Source: SKVR01 sp964410015 | GTDB taxonomy: Bacteria; Bacteroidota; Bacteroidia; Bacteroidales; UBA7960 | DNA: 16,681 nucleotides | Direction: 5' to 3' | Assembly (NCBI GenBank): GCA_964410015.1 | Contig: CAYPFV010000058.1 | Span: forward strand, 1 to 16,681 | Shown here: positions 7,900-15,265 of the stretch, in pieces | Layout of the letters: every line of letters starts with the position of its first letter | Position numbering within the stretch: the stretch's first letter is position 1 | The notes under the pieces: model-generated | Told to the model about the DNA's origin: nothing | Database searches by the model: none | The model's input: the letters and a program-made list of their open reading frames with translations, nothing else | Position numbers and translations under genes: made by a program

Positions 7900-9654
7900 T
7901 TATACTTTATCGATGTAGGTTCTAATGTCTTTAATGTTTAGTTGAAGGTTTTTGGTACCGTTCCATTCGTTTTCTTCAATTTGATAAACGATATCAAAAA
8001 ACTTTCCCCAGTGCACGGCATCGTAATGCTGAGCTTGTTGAAAAGCAATTCCGTTAAAGCTAACCCCGGGTTCATCGGGGTGATAAACAGTAACCTTCAA
8101 ATGATTTTTCCCTACTATCCGCGCCGAGTTTCTATCGATAACCCCTCTGGTTAAAAAAACAGGGCTCATGTTACCCGGTCCGTGGGGTGCAAATTGTTTC
8201 ATGATGCGGAAAAATTTTGGATTAATTTGAGATAATTTCAACTCAGCATCAATTTCAATTTCAGGAATGAGCATTTTATCGGTGATCGAATTAGCGACCA
8301 CCTGTTCAAAAGCAGTTTGAAATTTATCAAGGTTTTCTGGTTGCAGACTTAATCCGGCAGCGTATTTATGTCCTCCAAAATGATCAAGATATTCACTGCA
8401 TGCATCAATGGCGTCATACACATCAAAATCCTTTACGCTTCTTGCCGATCCGGTGATAACGCCGTTAGATTGCGTAAGGATAACGGTTGGTCGGTAGTAG
8501 GATTCGGTAAGGCGTGATGCAACGATGCCAATGACCCCTTTGTGCCATTCGGGATTGAAAAGCACAGTGGATTTTCTGTTTTTCAGTTCAGGATCGTTGT
8601 CAATCATTTCCAGGGCCTGCCGCGTAATATCCATATCAAGTGTACGACGCTCGGTATTGTTGTTGTTTATATTTTGACTAAGCAGGTGAGTCTCACCCAT
8701 TTTTTCGCAAAGCAGCAATTCTACTGCTGCATTGCCGCTTTCTATTCTACCTGCTGCATTGATACGTGGGCCAATGAGGAAAACAGCATCATTGATTGTG
8801 ATTTCGCGTGTAAAAACAGTGCCTTCGCATGGGTTTGCTTTTCTTATGATGTTGCTGTAAAAAAGAATAGATTCAAATCCGGGTCTTGGATTGAAATTGA
8901 GTCTTTTCAATCCATAATAAGCCAATACCCGGTTTTCCCCGGTAATAGGGACAATATCAGCTGCAATACTTACGGCTACAAGGTCCAGAAATTTTTCAAG
9001 TTCCTTAAACGGCAGTCTGTTTTTCTGATAATACGCCTGAGCGAGTTTGAAACCCAGCCCACACCCTGATAGTTCTTTGTAAGGGTAGTTACAATCTGGT
9101 CTTTTGGGATCGATTACAGCATAAGCTTCAGGCAAATGATCGCCCGGACGGTGGTGATCGCAAATGATAAAATCAATGCCTTTATCTGAGGCATACTGCA
9201 TCTGGTTCATAGCTTTAATGCCGCAATCAAGTGCGATAATAAGTTTTACCTCCGATTTTTTTGCAAAATCAATACCTTCCAAAGAAATACCATAACCTTC
9301 TTTATAGCGGTCGGGAATATAGAAATCAATATTCTGATGAAAATCTTTAAGAAAAGAATAGGTAAGAGCAACAGCAGTTGTGCCATCCACATCATAATCT
9401 CCATATACCATAATCCTCTCATTATTGACTATGGCTTTTTCGATGCGCTCAATGGCTTTATCCATATCTTTGATGAGAAAAGGATCATGAAGATTATCCA
9501 TAGAGGGTCTGAAAAAGTCTTTGGCTTCCAGGAAAGATTTTACCCCCCTTTGGACAAGCAAGCGAGCCAGTATACCATCAATCGATAAGGATTCTGACAA
9601 TTTTTTTTCTATATCAGCATTTTCGGGATTTTTAATTACCCATCTTTTTTCCAT
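7900..9654 (-). CDS. recJ: Single-stranded-DNA-specific exonuclease RecJ
   Basis: A 5'-to-3' single-strand exonuclease of 584 residues used in recombination and in excision and mismatch repair. The DHH catalytic domain shows YGDYDVDGTTA (84-94), ALDCGI (141-146), CDHHRPGDHLP (165-175) and SGCGLGFK (196-203). The DHHA1 domain carries FGGHKYAAGL near 426-435, followed by a C-terminal OB-fold region ending in LNIKDIRTYID. These are the metal-binding motifs of an active RecJ. The frame is open upstream to 9753, but the ATG at 9654 (MEKRWVIKNPENADIEKKL) matches the usual RecJ start, and the extra 33 residues look like translated leader. A TATCTTTA sequence at 9671-9678 (minus strand) resembles a -7 box. 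It follows atpC by 159 bases. Confidence 0.96.
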   Translation of the reverse strand: MEKRWVIKNPENADIEKKLSESLSIDGILARLLVQRGVKSFLEAKDFFRPSMDNLHDPFLIKDMDKAIERIEKAIVNNERIMVYGDYDVDGTTAVALTYSFLKDFHQNIDFYIPDRYKEGYGISLEGIDFAKKSEVKLIIALDCGIKAMNQMQYASDKGIDFIICDHHRPGDHLPEAYAVIDPKRPDCNYPYKELSGCGLGFKLAQAYYQKNRLPFKELEKFLDLVAVSIAADIVPITGENRVLAYYGLKRLNFNPRPGFESILFYSNIIRKANPCEGTVFTREITINDAVFLIGPRINAAGRIESGNAAVELLLCEKMGETHLLSQNINNNNTERRTLDMDITRQALEMIDNDPELKNRKSTVLFNPEWHKGVIGIVASRLTESYYRPTVILTQSNGVITGSARSVKDFDVYDAIDACSEYLDHFGGHKYAAGLSLQPENLDKFQTAFEQVVANSITDKMLIPEIEIDAELKLSQINPKFFRIMKQFAPHGPGNMSPVFLTRGVIDRNSARIVGKNHLKVTVYHPDEPGVSFNGIAFQQAQHYDAVHWGKFFDIVYQIEENEWNGTKNLQLNIKDIRTYIDKV

Positions 9655-9670
9655 TATTTTTTTGTTTTGG

Positions 9671-9678
9671 TAAAGATA
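9671..9678 (-). promoter_or_regulatory. Possible -7 promoter element for recJ
   Basis: The minus strand reads TATCTTTA, seven of eight matches to TAnnTTTG. It lies about 17 bases before the recJ ATG, which would give a very short leader. No convincing -33 TTTG was found. recJ could instead be read from the atpD-atpC transcript. Confidence 0.25.
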
Positions 9679-9813
9679 ATAAATCCCGTTCAATCCCTGG
9701 TATACAAACACAGGAAATGAAACAAAGAGACCTGACCAAACTAAGCATATCAACGGAGAGGAGACAGGTATTTTATTATCAACGCCTTAAAAGGGTATGA
9801 TAATCAAAAAAAT

Positions 9814-10050
9814 TTATTCTGTAAGCAAGACAATCTGGTTGTTATTTACTTCTACAATTCCGGGATTGACTTCCAGAAAAAATTTATTTCGTTTTTCATC
9901 GATCACCTTCACTTTTCCTTTATCAATACGGGCAATGATGGGTGCATGATTGTGAAGGATTTCAAAAGAACCCATGCTACCAGGCAGTTGAATCAGAACG
10001 ATCTCTCCCTCGTAGACATATTTTTGTGGTGAAATAATTTTCAGATACAT
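9814..10050 (-). CDS. atpC: F1F0 ATP synthase epsilon subunit, short form
   Basis: The epsilon subunit sits on the F1 central stalk and couples gamma to the c-ring. This 78-residue protein contains only the N-terminal beta-sandwich (MYLKIISPQKYVYEGEIVLIQLPGSMGSFEILHNHAPIIARI, then the GIVEV and NNNQIVLLTE strands). It ends where the two-helix C-terminal domain begins in the roughly 130-140 residue forms. That hairpin inhibits ATP hydrolysis in other bacteria. Short epsilon forms are known in Bacteroidota, so this is probably natural and not a truncation. The ATG at 10050 directly precedes the conserved start. It lies 134 bases after atpD, a wide gap for these two genes, and that gap holds a 45-base repeat. 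Confidence 0.93.
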   Translation of the reverse strand: MYLKIISPQKYVYEGEIVLIQLPGSMGSFEILHNHAPIIARIDKGKVKVIDEKRNKFFLEVNPGIVEVNNNQIVLLTE

Positions 10051-10060
10051 AATGCAGGTT

Positions 10061-10105
10061 CATCTGTTTATAATTTGATTAGACAGGTCAGATGGAGCTC
10101 TCTAA
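10061..10105 (-). repeat. 45-base repeat, copy 1, upstream of atpC
   Basis: This element matches 16632-16676 at 40 of 45 positions. On the plus strand both open with CATCTGTTTATAATTTGATT plus A, then a 4-base spacer that differs at all four positions (GACA here, ATTC there), then GGTCAGATGGAGCTC, one mismatch and CTAA. CATCTG and CAGATG inside it can pair as a six-base stem. The element ends 11 bases before the atpC start codon and is read in the same orientation relative to its gene as the pyrH copy. Its ATG opens a 28-codon frame that overlaps atpC out of frame and ends in TAG. Confidence 0.75.
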
Positions 10106-10184
10106 AAACCTGTTTTGTTCTTTTTGTCATGTTGCGAAATCTAATCATACGCTTATGCTTCAATAGTATTGTCGTGGATCGTTT

Positions 10185-11696
10185 TTATTTTTTGACAGAA
10201 TCTTCCAGAAGTGCTTTACCTTTTTCTATGGCCTGTTCGATAGATCCTACCAGGTTAAAAGCACCTTCAGGGTATTCATCAACCTCGCCATTCATGATCA
10301 TATTAAACCCTTTGAGCGTATCTTCTATGGGTACAAAAAGACCGCTTAGTCCGGTATATTGCTCGGCTACATGAAAGGGCTGAGAGAGGAATCTCTGGAC
10401 TCTTCTTGCCCGGCTCACCACCAAACGATCTTCTTCTGATAGTTCGTCCATGCCCAGAATAGCAATGATATCCTGCAGTTCTTTGTAGCGTTGCAAAAGC
10501 ATTTTAACCTGTTTTGCAGTGTTATAATGCTCTTTTCCTACAATTTCGGGTGTGAGGATACGGGATGTTGAATCCAGCGGATCGACAGCAGGATAAATGC
10601 CCAATTCAAAAATTTTACGACTGAGTACGGTTGTTGCATCCAGGTGAGAAAACGTTGTAGCAGGTGCCGGGTCGGTAAGGTCATCAGCGGGAACATAGAC
10701 TGCTTGAACAGAGGTAATAGAACCCCGTTTAGTGGAAGTAATTCTTTCCTGCATCAAACCCATCTCGGTTGCCAGAGTAGGTTGGTATCCTACTGCTGAA
10801 GGCATTCTGCCAAGCAAAGCAGAAACTTCGGAACCTGCCTGGGTGAACCTGAAGATATTATCAATAAAAAACAAAATATCGGAACCTGAACTATCCTCAT
10901 CTCCATCACGAAAATACTCGGCAACAGACAATCCAGACAACGCCACTCTGGCTCTTGCCCCCGGAGGTTCATTCATTTGACCAAAAACAAGTGTCGCCTG
11001 CGATTTGGCAAGTTCTTCCCTGTTCACTTTTGAAAGGTCCCAATTCCCTTCTTCCATGGATTTGATAAAATCATCCCCATAGCGAATAACGCCTGATTCG
11101 ATCATTTCCCTCAGCAGATCATTTCCTTCTCTGGTTCTTTCGCCAACACCGGCAAACACGCTCATGCCCTGATAACCTTTGGCTATATTGTTGATCAATT
11201 CCATGATCAAAACTGTTTTTCCAACACCGGCACCACCAAATAATCCGATCTTACCACCTTTAGGATATGGAGCAAGCATATCGATAACCTTGATACCTGT
11301 GTATAAAATCTCGGTACTTGCTTTAAGGTTTTCAAATTTTGGTGCCTCATTGTGTATGCTGTATCGTTTTTCTGTTTTTACATCTCCCAAACCATCTATA
11401 GGATCGCCAATAACATTAAACAATCGCCCTCTTATCTCCTGACCGGCGGGCATAGTAATAGGTTCATCCAGGCAAACTGCATCCAACCCTCTGAAAAGAC
11501 CATCTGTAGAATCCATGGCAACCGTCCTGACTGTGTCCTCTCCCATATGTTGCTGGCATTCAAGAATAATTCTCACACCCTGTTGATTAATCACTTCAAG
11601 CGCATCATAAATTTTTGGCAACTTTTCAGTGTTTTCAAAGGTTACGTCTACAACAGGTCCGATAACCTGAGAAATTTTTCCTTTAATGTGTTCCAT
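10185..11696 (-). CDS. atpD: F1F0 ATP synthase beta subunit
   Basis: The catalytic subunit of F1 (503 residues), making ATP from ADP and phosphate at the inner membrane. The Walker A loop is GGAGVGKTVLIMELINN. Downstream come GERTREGNDL with the catalytic Glu, the Walker B stretch ILFFIDNIFRFTQAGSEVSALLGRMPSAVGYQPTL, and the DELSEEDRLVVSRARR segment, equivalent to the DELSEED lever. The N-terminal beta-barrel (GKISQVIGPVVDVTFE) is complete. The ATG at 11696 is the family start. A divergent gene begins at 11968, so atpD is the first gene of its transcript, and only atpC follows. The alpha, gamma, delta and F0 genes must lie elsewhere. Confidence 0.98.
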   Translation of the reverse strand: MEHIKGKISQVIGPVVDVTFENTEKLPKIYDALEVINQQGVRIILECQQHMGEDTVRTVAMDSTDGLFRGLDAVCLDEPITMPAGQEIRGRLFNVIGDPIDGLGDVKTEKRYSIHNEAPKFENLKASTEILYTGIKVIDMLAPYPKGGKIGLFGGAGVGKTVLIMELINNIAKGYQGMSVFAGVGERTREGNDLLREMIESGVIRYGDDFIKSMEEGNWDLSKVNREELAKSQATLVFGQMNEPPGARARVALSGLSVAEYFRDGDEDSSGSDILFFIDNIFRFTQAGSEVSALLGRMPSAVGYQPTLATEMGLMQERITSTKRGSITSVQAVYVPADDLTDPAPATTFSHLDATTVLSRKIFELGIYPAVDPLDSTSRILTPEIVGKEHYNTAKQVKMLLQRYKELQDIIAILGMDELSEEDRLVVSRARRVQRFLSQPFHVAEQYTGLSGLFVPIEDTLKGFNMIMNGEVDEYPEGAFNLVGSIEQAIEKGKALLEDSVKK

Positions 11697-11803
11697 CTGC
11701 CTTGTATTTTTTTAAAGATTATGCTTATTCGATTTAAGAAAACAATATTAATCATTTTTATGCCAAATAAACAACGTAATTCACGTAAATTTTTAAGCAT
11801 TTC

Positions 11804-11811
11804 CAAAAATA
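11804..11811 (-). promoter_or_regulatory. Possible -7 promoter element for atpD
   Basis: The minus strand reads TATTTTTG, matching TAnnTTTG, in the AT-rich divergent region between atpD and the RibF-like gene. It would give a leader of about 100 bases. The -33 position lacks a clear TTTG. Because the region is very AT-rich, a chance match is quite possible. Confidence 0.3.
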
Positions 11812-11928
11812 ATTAAAAAACCTTCATAACAATAATTTTTAATCCTCTATTTTAAATATAAAATAAACTCATAAATTAAACATATTTACTGCAAATTCTT
11901 TAATAATCACTAATTTTAGTACGCTTTT

Positions 11929-11936
11929 TACCTTTA
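11929..11936 (+). promoter_or_regulatory. -7 promoter element for the RibF-like gene
   Basis: TACCTTTA matches TAnnTTTG at seven of eight positions. The predicted transcription start near 11943 leaves about 25 bases before the TTG at 11968. This placement supports translation from the TTG and not from a later ATG. The -33 region is T-rich without a clean TTTG. Confidence 0.4.
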
Positions 11937-11967
11937 CATTCGCAAATAAATAAAACACTTTATTATC

Positions 11968-12801
11968 TTGAACAGTTTTGATAAAATTGCAAACCAGAAA
12001 TTTTCCAGAATCGTTGCCTGTCCGTTTTTCCAATATGTTTCATCTTCATTTGAAAATGTTGCCGCAAATCCTGATAAAGAATTCAAAAACACATTGTTTT
12101 TTGATGTTTTGCCTGCTGATGACCACCCGGTGATTTTAAACCATGCCGAAAGGAATTATTTATACCGGCAACTTAAAATCATGCATATTGTTGAAATAGC
12201 AGAAAAAGAGTTTAAAGATTTGTATAAAAATTTTCAAACTACTCATGAATTGATGGGTGCCAGGCAATTTGATATGTTTTGTGGATTGGAAATAGATGGT
12301 ATTAACCCGGGCATTGCGGAAACATTTAAAGTATTGACAGCAAAAAACCAAACTTTAGAGATTTGGTCGCAATACCTGGGTTATTATTATCCGCTTACCG
12401 GAAAAGTTGTATATGGTAATCAGATAGGCCGAACGATGGGTTTTCCAACCATCAATCTTGATCCATCCGGCAAAAACAAGATCATTCCTCCCCAGGGTGT
12501 TTATGCAGGATGGTTAAACTATAACCAAACCTGGTATGGTTGTATGATCAACATAGGTATGCGCCCCACACTCAATAAGGAAAACTTTACCATTGAGGCC
12601 CATGTCTTTAATTTTCAGGGCGAAGTGTATGGCAAAACAGTTACTTTATGCTTTGCCCAAAGAATAAGAGATGAACGACGTTTTTCGTCACTCGGAGTGC
12701 TTAAAAAACAACTGATACTTGATAAAAACGTAACGATAGAAATTTTGCAGGATCATAAAACACCAGAAAAAGATTTGCAAATACCTTTTATCAGGAATTG
12801 A
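11968..12801 (+). CDS. RibF-like riboflavin kinase with a degenerate FMN adenylyltransferase domain
   Basis: The C-terminal half is a clear riboflavin kinase, which makes FMN from riboflavin and ATP: YYPLTGKVVYGNQIGRTMGFPTINL (140-164, with the PTxN motif), PPQGVYAGWL (174-183), NIGMRPTL (195-202), the catalytic-Glu block IEAHVFNF (209-216) and RIRDERRFSSLGVLKKQL (232-249). In RibF this is preceded by a roughly 180-residue FMN adenylyltransferase domain with a GTFDGVHxGH nucleotide site. Here that part is only about 137 residues. It begins NSFDKIANQKFSR, where the His residues and Gly are gone, and no SSTxIR motif is seen. A helix resembling the RibF EKxxLL segment remains (HAERNYLYRQLKIMHIVEI). 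The start is a TTG, with an in-frame TAA seven codons upstream and no earlier ATG. It is probably a paralogue with kinase activity only, and a full RibF is expected elsewhere. Confidence 0.8.
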   Translation: MNSFDKIANQKFSRIVACPFFQYVSSSFENVAANPDKEFKNTLFFDVLPADDHPVILNHAERNYLYRQLKIMHIVEIAEKEFKDLYKNFQTTHELMGARQFDMFCGLEIDGINPGIAETFKVLTAKNQTLEIWSQYLGYYYPLTGKVVYGNQIGRTMGFPTINLDPSGKNKIIPPQGVYAGWLNYNQTWYGCMINIGMRPTLNKENFTIEAHVFNFQGEVYGKTVTLCFAQRIRDERRFSSLGVLKKQLILDKNVTIEILQDHKTPEKDLQIPFIRN

Positions 12802-12810
12802 TTTATGGAA

Positions 12811-12856
12811 AAACAAACACCCATTTGAGAGGTGAACTGTGTTTGTTTCGTTTTTT
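12811..12856 (+). terminator. Rho-independent terminator of the RibF-like gene
   Basis: AAACAAACAC (12811-12820) is perfectly complementary to GTGTTTGTTT (12839-12848), a ten-pair stem with an 18-base loop. The stem is followed by CG and a T-run. It begins nine bases after the TGA stop. The loop contains CC and GGTG that allow an alternative inner stem. Confidence 0.7.
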
Positions 12857-12871
12857 TCAGTGGTATGTTTG
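12842..12871 (+). promoter_or_regulatory. Promoter of the AI-2E family gene
   Basis: TTTG at 12842-12845 and TATGTTTG at 12864-12871 match the Bacteroidota -33 and -7 elements, with 18 bases between them. The start would fall near 12878, leaving a leader of about 50 bases to the ATG at 12929. The -33 element lies inside the right arm of the preceding terminator. Confidence 0.55.
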
Positions 12872-12928
12872 TTCCACCGGAAAACAGTTTAAATTGAAAC
12901 ATTTAAAAAAGTCTTCAACCATTTTTTT

Positions 12929-14053
12929 ATGGGAAAAACACTCAAAAATACCATTATTTTAATCCTGATTATTATTGGTGCCTTATTCGCCTGGTACTTT
13001 TTCCGGATTATCATTTACCTGATTATATCGGCAGTATTGTCTGTTTTGGGTCAGCCCATAGTTCAGTTTCTTCAACGGATAAAAATCCGTAATTTCAGGA
13101 TGCCAGCTGGTGTTTCTGCGCTGTTAACGTTGTTTTTTATGATGATGATTTTGATTTTGTTTATATCATTTGTTTTTCCTCTCATGGCTTCACAGGCAGC
13201 ATTTATTAATCAGTTAGATGTAGCTGCTATTACCAAGGGTTTGGAGGAGCCTTTACTACAATTAGAGAATTTTCTTCGCTCATGGGCTATGCTTGCTCCC
13301 GGCGAAACCATTGGTAGCAAACTTATCTCTGAATTAATTGATATTGCCACATTCGACAGGTTTTCCAATTTTTTTAATTCTGTACTGAATTTAACAGCTG
13401 AGATATTTTTTGGATTTCTGGCCATCAGTTTCATTACATTTTTTTTTCTGAAAGAAAAAAACCTGTTTTCAAGCATAATCATTTTTTTTACACCCTACAA
13501 ACACCGGCAGGATGCAAGAGAGATTTTATTTAAAAGCAAATACTTGCTAAGAAGATATTTTTTAGGATTGATCTCCGATCTCACTTTAGTATTTCTTCTG
13601 ATCAGTTTTTGTATGTGGATCATTGGCTTACCCAATGCCCTGGTTATTGGTTTTTTTGCTGGCATACTCAACATCATTCCATACGTTGGTCCTATAATTG
13701 CCACCTTTCTTGGGGTTTTGCTGGGCATATCAGTAAACCTGCATTTAGATTTTTATACCCAGATGCTGCCTATGATCATTGCAATCTTTGCATCGTTTAT
13801 CATTGTTAACACCATTGATGTAAGTGTTTTTCAACCCATGATATACTCCAAAAGTGTAAAGGCACATCCCTTGGAAATATTCATTATTTTTATGGTAGCA
13901 GGCATGATCGGTGGGGTTTTCGGCATGATCGTAGCGATACCTTCTTACAGTGTTTTGCGTATTTTTGTCATTGAATTTTTTTCTAAATCAAAGTTGATCT
14001 ATCATTTCAGAAAAGAATTTGAGGAGGAGAATCCAAAACTATCGAAGAATTAA
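12929..14053 (+). CDS. AI-2E/PerM family (UPF0118) membrane transporter
   Basis: An integral inner-membrane protein of 374 residues, the usual length for the family. Hydrophobic segments include TIILILIIIGALFAWYFF near the start, IIYLIISAVLSVLG, ALLTLFFMMMILILFISFVF and, after a soluble middle region, IFFGFLAISFITFFFL. The C-terminal half carries several more segments and the family hallmark GILNIIPYVGPIIATFLGVLLG (about 246-267). The late stretch EIFIIFMVAGMIGGVFGMIVAIP is also typical. Members have been reported to export autoinducer-2 (TqsA) or to act in ion exchange, and homology alone does not tell which. The protein ends in a charged tail. The ATG at 12929 follows a promoter at 12842-12871, so the gene looks monocistronic. 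Confidence 0.9.
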   Translation: MGKTLKNTIILILIIIGALFAWYFFRIIIYLIISAVLSVLGQPIVQFLQRIKIRNFRMPAGVSALLTLFFMMMILILFISFVFPLMASQAAFINQLDVAAITKGLEEPLLQLENFLRSWAMLAPGETIGSKLISELIDIATFDRFSNFFNSVLNLTAEIFFGFLAISFITFFFLKEKNLFSSIIIFFTPYKHRQDAREILFKSKYLLRRYFLGLISDLTLVFLLISFCMWIIGLPNALVIGFFAGILNIIPYVGPIIATFLGVLLGISVNLHLDFYTQMLPMIIAIFASFIIVNTIDVSVFQPMIYSKSVKAHPLEIFIIFMVAGMIGGVFGMIVAIPSYSVLRIFVIEFFSKSKLIYHFRKEFEEENPKLSKN

Positions 14054-14133
14054 TACAGAATTTCAAACAACGAAACCAAAAATAAGATGTTCTTGAAACA
14101 GATTTGGCAAATAACCATGCTTACAAGCGTAAA

Positions 14134-14141
14134 TAAGTTTG
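14134..14141 (+). promoter_or_regulatory. -7 promoter element for the radical SAM gene
   Basis: TAAGTTTG matches TAnnTTTG exactly. The ATG at 14189 lies 48 bases downstream. A TTTG at 14103-14106 is about 27 bases away, too far for the usual -33 spacing, so only the -7 match is good. Confidence 0.4.
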
Positions 14142-14188
14142 TCATGATTCGTTACATTTAACAGGTTAATATTTCATTGAAACCTAAA

Positions 14189-15205
14189 ATGATTCATAAA
14201 TTTAAAATTATAGCAGCCAACACAACACACTTCTTGCGGTTGCTACGGGTACTGAAAACTCAAAGGGTTATAAATTACCTGAAGATTCAAACGGGTTTCT
14301 TTTTATCTAAAAAGTTAAAAAAACCAGTTGTTTGGGGGGGTCCTTTTTCTTTGAGCCTTGAGACTGCAGCTATTTGTAATTTGAGCTGCCCCGAATGTGC
14401 TATCGGATGTCATAAAACCAAAAGATCGAAAAAATATATGGATTTTTCACTTTTTGAGTCATTGGTCAGGCATTATAAAAAAACCGCCTTTTACTGTAAT
14501 CTGTATTTTCAGGGTGAACCATTTCTGAACCCGGATATTTTCTCAATGATCAAAACGTGTAAAACGAATCATTACTATACTGTAATCTCTACCAATGGTC
14601 ATTTTCTGAATGAGGAAAATTGCATTAAGATTATAGATGCAGGTTTAGATAAACTGATAGTATCTCTTGATGGTACTGATCAGCAAACCTACCAAATCTA
14701 CAGAAAAGGTGGACGTTTTCAGGAGGTTACCAAAGGTATCGGGCTATTGTCTCAAAAAAAGAAGCAACTGGGCAGGGCTCATCCGTTTGTAGTTATACAA
14801 TTTCTGGTAAGCAAAGTCAATGAACATCAGATCGAAGAAATAAAAATCTTATCAGAAAAACTTGGAGCCAACAAATTGGAGTACAAAAGCATGCAAATTT
14901 ACAGTGAGGAGGGGATGAAAACTTTTTCAACCCAGTTAAAAAAGTACAACCGATATGCAGGTAAGATCAATAAAATTGTCAAAAAAACACCCAAGAAGGG
15001 TTGTTTCAGATTATGGAGTCATGCTGTTTTTACAAGTGAAGGAAGACTTGTAGCATGTTGTTTTGACAAAACGCCTGATCATGCTTCAGGATATTTTATG
15101 CCCTGCAAAACAGATTTATGGCGCTCCCCTACTATGGATGATCTTCGTTACAAATTGATAAACAATAAAGATTTACCTGAAATATGTCTGAACTGCACGA
15201 GATAA
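14189..15205 (+). CDS. Radical SAM enzyme with a SPASM-like C-terminal domain
   Basis: A 338-residue iron-sulfur enzyme. The radical SAM cluster motif CxxxCxxC is C63-NLS-C67-PE-C70. It is followed by a QGEP motif (108-111), STNGHFL (134-140) and VSLDGTD (158-164), all standard in the SAM-binding barrel. The C-terminal part has C272, GRLVACC with C290 and C291, C306, and C333 and C336 in EICLNCTR, as in SPASM domains that hold extra [4Fe-4S] clusters. Such enzymes modify peptides, proteins or small molecules, and the substrate cannot be told here. No precursor peptide gene is convincing nearby. The ATG at 14189 is preferred to an in-frame TTG at 14177. The gene stands alone between its own promoter and a terminator one base pair group past its stop. 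Confidence 0.88.
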   Translation: MIHKFKIIAANTTHFLRLLRVLKTQRVINYLKIQTGFFLSKKLKKPVVWGGPFSLSLETAAICNLSCPECAIGCHKTKRSKKYMDFSLFESLVRHYKKTAFYCNLYFQGEPFLNPDIFSMIKTCKTNHYYTVISTNGHFLNEENCIKIIDAGLDKLIVSLDGTDQQTYQIYRKGGRFQEVTKGIGLLSQKKKQLGRAHPFVVIQFLVSKVNEHQIEEIKILSEKLGANKLEYKSMQIYSEEGMKTFSTQLKKYNRYAGKINKIVKKTPKKGCFRLWSHAVFTSEGRLVACCFDKTPDHASGYFMPCKTDLWRSPTMDDLRYKLINNKDLPEICLNCTR

Positions 15206-15230
15206 AAAAACCGAACTTAATCGGTTTTTT
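15205..15230. terminator. Bidirectional rho-independent terminator
   Basis: Six A and CCGA (15205-15214) pair with TCGG and six T (15221-15230), a perfect ten-pair stem around the loop ACTTAA. On both strands the 3' arm ends in a U-run. It sits between the converging radical SAM gene (plus) and frr (minus), so it should end transcripts from both sides. Its left arm begins at the last base of the radical SAM stop codon. Confidence 0.9.
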
Positions 15231-15265
15231 GGTAAATCTTCTTATTTTTAGTGTCATTAAGAAGG

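Noticed and set aside
9655..9753. N-terminal extension of RecJ by 33 residues
   Set aside because: RecJ homology begins at MEKRWVIKNP. The extension reads as translated leader with no family match and would cross a possible -7 box.
14087..14161. A 24-codon plus-strand frame upstream of the radical SAM gene, considered as a precursor peptide
   Set aside because: It lacks Cys and Gly patterns and a leader-core layout. The best -7 promoter match for the radical SAM gene lies inside it, and short frames of this size are expected by chance.
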